DNA of 64,000 bases from Rhizobium sp. Leaf306 (GTDB lineage: Bacteria > Pseudomonadota > Alphaproteobacteria > Rhizobiales > Rhizobiaceae). The stretch covers positions 434,001 through 498,000 of the forward strand of contig NZ_LMNX01000004.1 in assembly GCF_001423425.1 (NCBI RefSeq), in the 5' to 3' direction. The position numbers were made by a program, and so were the translations under genes. Of this stretch, positions 28,059-35,957 are shown piece after piece. Every line of letters begins with the position of its first letter. Within the stretch, counting starts at the first letter, position 1. Under the pieces are notes generated by a model, which saw only the letters and a list, made by a program, of their open reading frames with translations, was not told the origin of the DNA and did no database searches.

Positions 28059-29111
28059 TCAGCGCTGGCTGAAGAACGCCGAGAGAGCATCGATATCGTC
28101 GTCCTGAAGATATTTTGCGGCATTCACCATCAGATGGCTCGATGACGTGCCGCCACGAACGGCGCCTCGAAACAGATCGAGCTGCTGCTTCAGATAGGCG
28201 GCATTCTGCCCCGAAAGTTTCGGATAGGCAGGGTTCGCACCCCCCTTGTCATGACAGCTGAGACAGACGGGAATTTTGTCCGCTGACCGTCCCTTCTCGG
28301 CAAGCTCGCGGCCTCTTTCCACAAGCGCCTGGTCCTTCGACGGCAGATCGCGTTTCGGACTTTGCTGACCGGCATAATAGCGCGCCAGCTCCGGCAGGCT
28401 TTCCTCCGGGAGCGTGCCGACTGCGACACCCATGATCCCGCTCGGCCGCCTGTTGTCGTGATAGGCCTTGAGGCTTTCCAGCAGATAGGTCTCCGACTGT
28501 CCTGCGAGACGCGGGATTATGCTGCCATCGTTGAGCTTTGCTTCCGCATGACAGCTTTCGCAGGTGATCGGCAGCGGCGACACTTCGCCCGCGGTTCCCA
28601 TGCCGTGCAGCCCTGACGCGGCGATATAGGCCATGCCATCCATCTCAGGCAGTTTGCGCAGAAACGCCACCATCGCCCAGATTTCGTCGTCGCGCGTCTG
28701 CACCGGCCAGGCCGGCATGCCGGTAAAGCGAACGCCGTGCTTGACGATCTCGAACAGTTGCGCGTCGGTCCAGGTCGGCACGACTACTTTCAGATCCGGC
28801 GGCGGCGGCAGCATCGACAGCACGGCATCGGACCGGCCCTGCGCCGGCGACCCGTGACAGGTGGCGCAGCCGCTTTCGAAATGGCCGGCGCCCGCAGGCA
28901 CCAGGGCCGGATTGTCGAGCGGTGGCGGATCGACGGACATTGAGGCAGTGCTGACCGAATTGCGCATCACCCAATGCAGGAACCAGTCGGTCGCTGCCCA
29001 GTGTCCCGTCGAGGCGCGCACGCTGATCAGGCCCGACCACGCGACGCCGAGGCCGAGGATCGGCGCAAGTATGGCAAGAATGATCAGATGCTTCCAGCGG
29101 ATCGTCATCAT
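28059..29111 (-). CDS. Membrane-anchored three-haem cytochrome c
   Basis: In this 350-residue protein an N-terminal hydrophobic segment (about 7-32) acts as signal/anchor. Three haem c sites follow: CATCH at 82-86, CESCH at 184-188 and CLSCH at 283-287, the last two within domains like paired cytochrome c553/c4 units. It probably delivers electrons to the oxidase encoded upstream. The first Met overlaps the ctaG stop as ATGA. It is the last gene of the five-gene oxidase operon. Confidence 0.87.
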   Translation of the reverse strand: MMTIRWKHLIILAILAPILGLGVAWSGLISVRASTGHWAATDWFLHWVMRNSVSTASMSVDPPPLDNPALVPAGAGHFESGCATCHGSPAQGRSDAVLSMLPPPPDLKVVVPTWTDAQLFEIVKHGVRFTGMPAWPVQTRDDEIWAMVAFLRKLPEMDGMAYIAASGLHGMGTAGEVSPLPITCESCHAEAKLNDGSIIPRLAGQSETYLLESLKAYHDNRRPSGIMGVAVGTLPEESLPELARYYAGQQSPKRDLPSKDQALVERGRELAEKGRSADKIPVCLSCHDKGGANPAYPKLSGQNAAYLKQQLDLFRGAVRGGTSSSHLMVNAAKYLQDDDIDALSAFFSQR

Positions 29112-29749
29112 GCGTTCCCCTCAAGCTCAGGAGCCGGATCATGCCTCAGCATTCCGGCGAGCAGCGCCACGCCGCCTGCAAGATAGACGATAGCACCGAC
29201 CAGCAGCATCACGACACCGCCTGTCTGCTGATCGGCGAGTGCCGTCAGCGGAACGCCGAAACAGCTGACCTCGCCGCCCCCATAAAGCGGCCGCGGCGAC
29301 AGCGACAGAAGCGCGCCAAGCAGCGTCATATGCATCGAGGTAAACAGCAGGCCGAACGTGCCGGCGAGACGGCGCGCCTCGCGCCCGGATGCAGCACCGC
29401 CCAGACAGGAGAGCCACAGTGTCAGCCCGGCGCCAAGAAACACCAGCTGCTCGAGAGCTGCGAACGGGACTGACCCTTCCGATAGCTCCCGCATGGCCGG
29501 AATATGCCAGCCCCAGACGGCAAACAGTTCCAGAACCGAGGCGAGCATCGGTGTGAGCCAGAGATGACCGGCCGTGAAATCGAAGCGCGTTCCGGACATG
29601 CCAAACGCAATCAGCGGCGATGCAACGGCAACCACACCCATATGCGCGACCATGTGCACCGAGAACGAGCCACGATCGGAAAACGGCAGGATGCCGAACC
29701 AGAGCAGACCGAGGACCAGCGCTCCCGAGATCAGCGCAAGGCGTTTCAT
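29108..29749 (-). CDS. ctaG: CtaG-type (caa3) cytochrome oxidase assembly protein
   Basis: This 213-residue membrane protein of the CtaG_Caa3 family has about six hydrophobic helices and characteristic His and Met residues (SVHMVAHMGVVAVASPLIAFG, TSMHMTLLGALL) that may handle copper. It is unrelated to the Cox11-type CtaG despite the name. The start at 29749 overlaps the previous stop as ATGA; a Met 3 codons upstream is less likely. Confidence 0.85.
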   Translation of the reverse strand: MKRLALISGALVLGLLWFGILPFSDRGSFSVHMVAHMGVVAVASPLIAFGMSGTRFDFTAGHLWLTPMLASVLELFAVWGWHIPAMRELSEGSVPFAALEQLVFLGAGLTLWLSCLGGAASGREARRLAGTFGLLFTSMHMTLLGALLSLSPRPLYGGGEVSCFGVPLTALADQQTGGVVMLLVGAIVYLAGGVALLAGMLRHDPAPELEGNA

Positions 29750-30129
29750 GGCTGGCACTCCGCAATGAAGATCAGCGGAATGGCCGCATAGACGACCGAC
29801 ACGAAGCTCAGGCCCGACAGAAGCAGCGTTGCAAACCCTTGGAACAGCGTGCGCGACGAGCGCGTCGGTTCGTCATGCGGCGCGTCCTTGGCACCGAACC
29901 CCCACTGGCGCCAGGCGAGATAGGCCGAAAGCACGATCATCGCGAGCGCGGCGAGTGTCACGACGACAAGCACGATCCGGACCGTGTCGAAGCTAAAGGA
30001 CGCCGGCAGACGCTTGGCGCAGAAAACCGCGACCGTCGCATAGCAGATGATGAAATGCAGCGCCCAAACCACTGGCGCCGTAAACAGGGTCCAGAGAGTT
30101 TCGACCTCGCGGGGGATAACGCTCTTCAT
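29746..30129 (-). CDS. Small membrane protein of the cytochrome oxidase operon (127 aa)
   Basis: Three hydrophobic helices (about 15-38, 48-72 and 93-118) with short charged loops are seen. The protein begins MKSVIPREVETLWTLF. It overlaps the oxidase subunit gene and ctaG by 4 bp on each side, so it is translated with them. It may be an assembly factor or a subunit-IV-like accessory; I do not recognise a named family. Confidence 0.8.
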   Translation of the reverse strand: MKSVIPREVETLWTLFTAPVVWALHFIICYATVAVFCAKRLPASFSFDTVRIVLVVVTLAALAMIVLSAYLAWRQWGFGAKDAPHDEPTRSSRTLFQGFATLLLSGLSFVSVVYAAIPLIFIAECQP

Positions 30130-32642
30130 GATGCCACCAGCGGAAAGAGACCGAGCACGCCGAACGTGACGACGGCGGTAAACGCCATGAAATGCCAGTA
30201 GAGCGTGACGTTGCGGATATCCTGATCGTATTCGCCGGTCATGTTGCCGGTGAGGCTGCGGGCAAGGCAGTAGAGCTGCATGACGACGCCGACCACGCCG
30301 TGGACGACGGTCCAGAGAGCAATCACCCAGACGGTGGCCGGATAGACGTTGGAAGTCGGGTCCATGCCGGTAAGATATGGACCGGCGAGACCGGCAAGCG
30401 AGGCGGCGATGGTAACGGCTGCGGCTGCAACGAGGGCAAAGCGGCAACCCGTTGGGCCCTTCTCGTTCAGCTGCCGGGCCAGCATCGTCAGGCCCCAGGC
30501 CGCTAGATAAAGCAGTAGTGCCACCATCGGCCAGAACACGCCGGGCCCGGCACTGACGCCGGTATAATCGTCATGCACCGTCCAGTAGAAGAAATAGCCG
30601 AAGATCAGGCTGGCAAAGGCGGTACCGTCACCAACCATAGTGATGAACATCGCCCACCATCCGACGGACGCGGGCCCGGAGACGTAGACCGGCAGGCTGA
30701 GGCCCAGCCCGACATCCGTCTCGGCCGCTTCAGGGATCTGCGCCGTACCCGTCCACAGCCAGTAGATGATGGCGATAAAGGTGATGATGGCGCAGATGAT
30801 GGTGGGGATCCACCAGTGGAAGGTGAGCGCGATAAACACGCCACCCAGCGACAGCGCCGCGATGATGGTGACATAGGAGACGCCGCCGACGCGCAGACAC
30901 TGGATCGGCTTTGCATCGAGCACCGACGTGACCAGCGTCTCGCGCCGACCGGATTTCGCATCCGGCAGATAGAACCGGCCAGCCTCGATATCGGCCTGCA
31001 GGTTCGGCTGGTCCCACAGCGGGTAACGGCTGGTGATGATCGGCACGGAGCGCATGCCCCAGCTCTCGTCCGGATCGTTGGTCCATTCCAGCGTTCCGGA
31101 ATTCCACGGGTTGAGATTGCGTTCCGCGGGCTTGGGTTTCGGGCGGAAGATGTCGATCACGAAGGTGGCCACACCCGCCGCAAAGATGAAGGCGCCGATG
31201 GTCGAGATAAGGTTGAAAATATCCCAGCCGAATTCTTCCGGGTAGGTAAAGACGCGCCGCGGCATGCCCCGCAGCCCGGAAAAATGCATCGGGAAGAACG
31301 CGGTGTTGAAACCCGTAAACATCAGCCAGAAGGCTACCTTGCCCCAGGTATCCGACAGCTTTTTGCCGGTCACGAAGGGGAAGTAATAGTAGATGCCGGC
31401 AACGATCGGGAAGAACATGCCGCCGATCAGCACGTAATGCAGGTGCGCCACGATGAAATAGGTGTCATGCGCCTGCCAGTCGAACGGAACGAGCGCCACC
31501 ATGACGCCGGTCAGCCCCCCGATCACGAAGATGATCAGCCCGCCGGCCCCAAACAGCATCGGCACGGAAAAGATCACCCGGCCCGCAAGCATGGTGGCGA
31601 TGAACACGAAGATCTGCACCCCGGTCGGGATTGCCACCGCTTCCGATGCCGCCGAGAAGAAGGCGAGCGAAATCTGCGGCAGGCCGGTCGCGAACATGTG
31701 GTGGACCCACAGCCCGAAACTCAGGAAACCCGTACCGACAGCCGCCAGCACGATCCAGGAATAGCCGACGATCGGGCGCTGCGAAAACGTCGGCACGATC
31801 ATTGCCATCAAGGCGATGGCCGGCAGGAAGACGATGTAGACTTCCGGATGCCCGAAGATCCAGAACAGATGCTGCCAGAGCAAGGGATCGCCGCCGCGCG
31901 ATGGATCGAAGAACGGCCAGTTGAACATCCGCTCCATCTCGAACAGGATGTCGCCGGCAATCAGCGGCGGGAAGGCAAACAGGATCATGCCCGCGACGAT
32001 CAGCAGATACCAGGCAAACATCGGCATCATGTTGATGCGCATGCCGGGGGCGCGGCATTTCATGATGCCGACGATGATCTCGACGGCTGCGGCAATCGAT
32101 GCCACCTCGATGAAGGACAGGCCCAGCAGCCAGATGTCGGCGCCGATGCCGGCATATTCCTTGTCGGTGGCAAGCGGCGGATACATGAACCAGCCGGCAT
32201 TGGGTGCCGCGTTGAAGAAGATCGAGCCGCAGACAAAGATGCCGCCGAGCAGAAAGCTCCAGTAGCCGAAAGCCGAGAGCCGCGGGAACGGCAGTTCGCG
32301 CGCGCCGAGCATGGAGGGCAGAAGAAAGATCGCGATCGCCTCGAAGATCGGCACCGCGAACAGGAACATCATGACCGTGCCGTGCAGGGTGAAGACCTGG
32401 TTGAACAGCTCGGCCGACATGAAATCATTGTTGGGAACGACGAGCTGCAGCCGGATCAGCAGCCCGAGAACGCCGGCAAACAGCATGAAGACGAATGCCG
32501 TGACGCCGTACCAGAGGCCGATCTCGCTATTGTTGACCGACGTCCAGTAGCGCCAGCCCTTGGGCGTTTCCCAGGTGTCGCGCAGCCTCTTTTCCTGGGC
32601 GGCGCGCTCCTCGGGCGAGAAATTTCCGAGTTCAACGCTCAT
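30126..32642 (-). CDS. Cytochrome c oxidase subunit I-III fusion (aa3/caa3 type)
   Basis: In this 838-residue protein, residues about 25-560 are the haem-copper oxidase subunit I, with the HPEVYI motif (His-Tyr cross-link and CuB), HHMFATGLP and HLHYVLIGG haem ligands. After a soluble linker (about 530-600) the C-terminal part from about 600 has six or more helices of subunit III type. Such CtaD-CtaE fusions occur in caa3-type oxidases of soil alphaproteobacteria. It reduces oxygen to water and pumps protons. It overlaps the genes on both sides by 4 bp. Confidence 0.93.
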   Translation of the reverse strand: MSVELGNFSPEERAAQEKRLRDTWETPKGWRYWTSVNNSEIGLWYGVTAFVFMLFAGVLGLLIRLQLVVPNNDFMSAELFNQVFTLHGTVMMFLFAVPIFEAIAIFLLPSMLGARELPFPRLSAFGYWSFLLGGIFVCGSIFFNAAPNAGWFMYPPLATDKEYAGIGADIWLLGLSFIEVASIAAAVEIIVGIMKCRAPGMRINMMPMFAWYLLIVAGMILFAFPPLIAGDILFEMERMFNWPFFDPSRGGDPLLWQHLFWIFGHPEVYIVFLPAIALMAMIVPTFSQRPIVGYSWIVLAAVGTGFLSFGLWVHHMFATGLPQISLAFFSAASEAVAIPTGVQIFVFIATMLAGRVIFSVPMLFGAGGLIIFVIGGLTGVMVALVPFDWQAHDTYFIVAHLHYVLIGGMFFPIVAGIYYYFPFVTGKKLSDTWGKVAFWLMFTGFNTAFFPMHFSGLRGMPRRVFTYPEEFGWDIFNLISTIGAFIFAAGVATFVIDIFRPKPKPAERNLNPWNSGTLEWTNDPDESWGMRSVPIITSRYPLWDQPNLQADIEAGRFYLPDAKSGRRETLVTSVLDAKPIQCLRVGGVSYVTIIAALSLGGVFIALTFHWWIPTIICAIITFIAIIYWLWTGTAQIPEAAETDVGLGLSLPVYVSGPASVGWWAMFITMVGDGTAFASLIFGYFFYWTVHDDYTGVSAGPGVFWPMVALLLYLAAWGLTMLARQLNEKGPTGCRFALVAAAAVTIAASLAGLAGPYLTGMDPTSNVYPATVWVIALWTVVHGVVGVVMQLYCLARSLTGNMTGEYDQDIRNVTLYWHFMAFTAVVTFGVLGLFPLVAS

Positions 32643-33706
32643 CGAAGCCCCTTCAGATACTGTGCAATGCGATCGGTTTCGGCTTCGGGCAACATGTTGT
32701 AATGCGGCATCCGCACGCCGGGCTTGATGCCGGCCGGATCGCGCAGGAAGCGGGCGATATCGGCGGTGGTGTTGCCAAGCGTGCCGGCCCCGACCGAACC
32801 GCGTTCGCCGAATGCAGTCAGATCCGGGCCAATGACGCCGCGCGCCTCGGTGCCTGAAATCGCATGGCAGGCGGAACAGCCGTTTTTCAGAAACAGCGCC
32901 AACCCCTCGGCATCGCCGCCACCGGACGCGCTGCGGCGGGATGCGAGCCAGGCGTCATAGGCTGGCTTTTCCATCACCTCCACGGTAAAGCCCATCAGCG
33001 CATGCGAGGTGCCGCAGAATTCGGCGCAGACTCCGCGATAGGAGCCGGGCTTGTCACCCTCCAGCGTCAGCACGTTGCGGCGGCCGGGGATCATGTCCAT
33101 CTTGCCGCCGAGCACCGGGATCCAGAACGAATGGATGACATCGGGTGAGGTCAGCTGAAACGCCACCCGCTCGCCGACCGGCATGCGGATCTCGTTGGCG
33201 GTCTCGAAGGCGACAGAGCCGTCCGGATCGAGATAACGGACGCGCCACCAGTACTGCTCGCCCGTGACATCGATCTGTTGGAGCCCCTCACCGCCGCCTG
33301 AGAAAAACGGACGGACATTCGGCATCAGCCACATGGCGTAGGATAACAGCGCGCCAAGAACGATGCAGGGCATCACGGCGCCGCCCCAGAGGATCAGCCT
33401 GCCCGCCCCTTGTTCGGAATGGGCGTTCTTCTTGCGCGCCGCATAAAACAGAAGCACCACGACGCCGACCCAGATCACCGCGCCGCCGATCAGCATCGCG
33501 AAGAACAGTGTCGCGACACCCGCGGCTTCCCGTCCCGCGGGATCAAGCACCGACAGGTCGCCGGAGCAGGAAACCAACAGCGGACAGAGGAGGAAGAGGG
33601 AGAGGATCGCTTTCGTTGCAGGCCAAAGCGTGCGGGCGATGACATCGCCTCTATGGATCTGAGATCGGGTTGGCCGGCCATCGCCGGTCAAGCGGTCATC
33701 GTTCAT
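32639..33706 (-). CDS. ctaC: Cytochrome c oxidase subunit II with fused cytochrome c
   Basis: This is 355 residues from MNDDRLTG. A hydrophobic segment ends in the lipobox LLVSC (Cys47), followed by two membrane helices (about 62-90 and 104-127). The CuA site is complete: His192, Cys227, Glu229, Cys231, His235 and Met238 (CAEFCGTSHALM). A C-terminal cytochrome domain has CSACH at 277-281 and the axial Met333. This makes it a caa3-type subunit II. A Met 11 codons earlier is an alternative start. It is the first gene of the operon; haem A synthesis genes are not in the window. Confidence 0.92.
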   Translation of the reverse strand: MNDDRLTGDGRPTRSQIHRGDVIARTLWPATKAILSLFLLCPLLVSCSGDLSVLDPAGREAAGVATLFFAMLIGGAVIWVGVVVLLFYAARKKNAHSEQGAGRLILWGGAVMPCIVLGALLSYAMWLMPNVRPFFSGGGEGLQQIDVTGEQYWWRVRYLDPDGSVAFETANEIRMPVGERVAFQLTSPDVIHSFWIPVLGGKMDMIPGRRNVLTLEGDKPGSYRGVCAEFCGTSHALMGFTVEVMEKPAYDAWLASRRSASGGGDAEGLALFLKNGCSACHAISGTEARGVIGPDLTAFGERGSVGAGTLGNTTADIARFLRDPAGIKPGVRMPHYNMLPEAETDRIAQYLKGLR

Positions 33707-33913
33707 TCTGCCATTTTCCCCCGGCTCCAACAGGCGCAATGCGCAACACCGAGTTTTGTTCCCCGCCTAGCGCAATATTTTTCGGGGAGAGCATTTGGGA
33801 CCGCATGGCCTCGAACTTCATGACAACCGCTCGCGAAAAGGAACTATCGCCCTCTGGCTCCGTTACGTCACCTTCGTTGACGATCCCGCCGTCAAGCAAG
33901 GGAGCAGGCCGAT

Positions 33914-34831
33914 ATGAGTGCACCACGTGCCAACTGGAAAGGTCATATCAAGTTCGGCGAGGTGAGCTGCCCTGTCGCGCTCTACACAGCGGTTTCATCG
34001 TCGGACCGGATCAGCTTCAACATCCTCAATCGCAAGACCGGAAATCGCGTGCGCCGCGAGTTTGTGGACAGCGAGACAGGTGACCCCGTCGAGCACGACG
34101 ACCAGGTGAAGGGCTACGAGACCGGCAGCGGCAAATACGTGGTGCTGGAGCCGGACGAGATCGCCGCCGCGATCCCCGAGAGCGACAAGACACTCGATAT
34201 CGACGCGTTCATTCCATGCTCGGAAATCGACGACATCTATTTCGACAAGCCCTATTATCTCGCGCCCCAAAAGCTCGGCGAGGAAGCCTTTGCGCTTCTG
34301 CGCGACGGCATGAAGGAGGCAGGCGTTGCCGCCATTGCCACCACCGTCCTGTTTCGCCGGCTGCGGACGGTTCTGATCCGTCCCCACGGCGACGGGCTGA
34401 TCGGCACCACGCTCAATTTCGATTACGAGGTCCGCTCGACGGACAAGGCGTTCGAAGACGTGACGGAGGTGAAGATCGACAACGAGATGCTCGAGCTCGC
34501 CTCCCACATCATCGGCACCAAGAAGGGCCACTACGACCCCACCAAGTTCGACGACCGGTATGAAGAAGCGCTGGCCGAACTGGTGAAGGCGAAGCTCGAG
34601 GGCAAGAAGATCCCGAAGCGGAAGGCTCCGACAGCCTCCAAGCCGACCGATCTTCTTCAGGCCCTGCGTGATAGCGCCGGCATGGGCGGCAAGTCCGGAT
34701 CAACGGACAAGCCGAAGGCAAAGACCAAGGCGAGCGCCAAGCCGAAATCCGCCAACACCAACAAGACGCCGCGCAAGACTGCCAAGTCAGCACCATCATC
34801 CTCGACAAGCACGCGCCGCAAGGCCGGTTAA
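33914..34831 (+). CDS. ku: DNA end-binding protein Ku (first copy)
   Basis: This 305-residue Ku bridges broken DNA ends and recruits LigD in non-homologous end joining. The core (about 6-255) has the family pattern WKGHIKFGEVSCPVALYTA ... FNILNRKTGNRV ... KGYETGSGKYVVLEPDEI. The C-terminal 60 residues are a Lys/Ser/Thr-rich tail (KPKAKTKASAKPKS), typical of Ku tails that bind DNA beyond the ring. A second ku gene follows after 14 bp. It is divergent from the oxidase operon across about 207 bp, in which no operator was recognised. Confidence 0.94.
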   Translation: MSAPRANWKGHIKFGEVSCPVALYTAVSSSDRISFNILNRKTGNRVRREFVDSETGDPVEHDDQVKGYETGSGKYVVLEPDEIAAAIPESDKTLDIDAFIPCSEIDDIYFDKPYYLAPQKLGEEAFALLRDGMKEAGVAAIATTVLFRRLRTVLIRPHGDGLIGTTLNFDYEVRSTDKAFEDVTEVKIDNEMLELASHIIGTKKGHYDPTKFDDRYEEALAELVKAKLEGKKIPKRKAPTASKPTDLLQALRDSAGMGGKSGSTDKPKAKTKASAKPKSANTNKTPRKTAKSAPSSSTSTRRKAG

Positions 34832-34845
34832 GGGAAACGACAGCC

Positions 34846-35652
34846 ATGGCGATACGTCCCTACTGGAAAGGCTATCTGAAGCTTTCGCTCGTCACCTGCT
34901 CCGTCGAGATGACACCGGCGACCTCGGAAAGCGAGAAGGTGCGCTTCCACACGCTTAACCGCGAAACCGGCAACCGCGTGCAGAGCCACTACGTCGACTC
35001 AGTGACCGGCAAGCCTGTGCGCGATGACGATGAAGTCAAAGGCTATCAGCGCGGCGAAGACGACTACGTGATGCTGGAAGACGAAGAGCTCGACAATGTC
35101 GCGCTCGAAAGCACCAAGACGATCGACATCTCGACCTTCACGCCGCGATCCGAAATCGACTGGATCTGGCTCGATACGCCCTACTATCTGACGCCCAACG
35201 AGAAGGTCAGCGAAGAGGCATTCTCGGTGATCCGTGCCGCGATGGACAGCCAGGAGATGGTCGGCATTTCGCGACTGGTGCTCGGCCGGCGCGAACGGGC
35301 CGTGATGATCGAGCCCCGCGGCAAGGGCATCGTGCTCTGGACGCTGCGCTTCGGCGACGAAGTGCGCGAGGCCAAGGACTATTTCGACGGACTGGACAAG
35401 GCCGAGCCCGAAAAGGCGACACTGCCGCTGATCCGCAAGCTGATAGAACAGCAGACCCGCCCCTGGGACGCGAAATTCGTGACCGATCCGGTGCAGGACA
35501 ATCTGCTCGACATCATCAAGGCGAAGAAGAAGCAGCGCCGCCCGGTACCGAAGAAGGCCGAAAAGGAAGAGTCGGAGAAGCCGAGCAACGTCATCGACAT
35601 CATGGATGCGCTGAAACGCTCGCTGGCGGCAGACAAGCGGAAGAGCAAGTAG
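34846..35652 (+). CDS. ku: DNA end-binding protein Ku (second copy)
   Basis: This 268-residue Ku is clearly homologous to the preceding one but diverged (WKGYLKLSLVTCSVEMTPAT, FHTLNRETGNRVQSHYVD). The tail is shorter and less repetitive (KKKQRRPVPKKAEKEESEK). The two could form a heterodimer, as proposed for rhizobial Ku pairs. It is co-directional and nearly contiguous with the first copy, and converges with ligD. Confidence 0.94.
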   Translation: MAIRPYWKGYLKLSLVTCSVEMTPATSESEKVRFHTLNRETGNRVQSHYVDSVTGKPVRDDDEVKGYQRGEDDYVMLEDEELDNVALESTKTIDISTFTPRSEIDWIWLDTPYYLTPNEKVSEEAFSVIRAAMDSQEMVGISRLVLGRRERAVMIEPRGKGIVLWTLRFGDEVREAKDYFDGLDKAEPEKATLPLIRKLIEQQTRPWDAKFVTDPVQDNLLDIIKAKKKQRRPVPKKAEKEESEKPSNVIDIMDALKRSLAADKRKSK

Positions 35653-35751
35653 GGCGACGGCTGGTGGGGAACGGCGGGGTCGGGCTGCTGACGAAGGTCT
35701 TAGCCAATACCTCTGCGGGTCATGAGGGAAATTGATCCGGTTGCCAAACAC

Positions 35752-35869
35752 TCCTCTTCCTCGCCCTTGTGGCGGGGATCCAGTCAGCTCAAGTCCTTGA
35801 GCTGAAACGAGTCTTTGACCCGACGGACGTCGGGTCGCTGGATCCCCGCCACAAGGGCGAGGATGAGGG
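35752..35869. repeat. Three-armed palindromic intergenic element
   Basis: A perfect 25-bp outer inverted repeat pairs 35759-35783 with 35838-35862 and extends a further stretch with one mismatch. Inside are two perfect 8-bp hairpins with 4-nt loops: 35785-35804 (CAGCTCAA/TTGAGCTG) and 35817-35836 (GACCCGAC/GTCGGGTC). The whole folds as a three-way junction. It occupies the 305-bp gap between the converging ku and ligD genes and may end transcription from both sides. It resembles mosaic palindromes of rhizobia. The rest of the gap shows no gene. Confidence 0.85.
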
Positions 35870-35957
35870 AGAGTGGGGTATCGCTCTCCCCAAACAAAGC
35901 TTCTTCAGGGTTTGCCAGAGGCCTCAGGCCGACGCCGGCCTACCGTTCCCACCCCCC

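Noticed and set aside
30573-32702. A 709-codon plus-strand open frame opposite the oxidase subunit I-III gene
   Set aside because: Protein is a His/Asp/Arg/Glu-rich string with no motifs; the minus strand carries unmistakable oxidase motifs.
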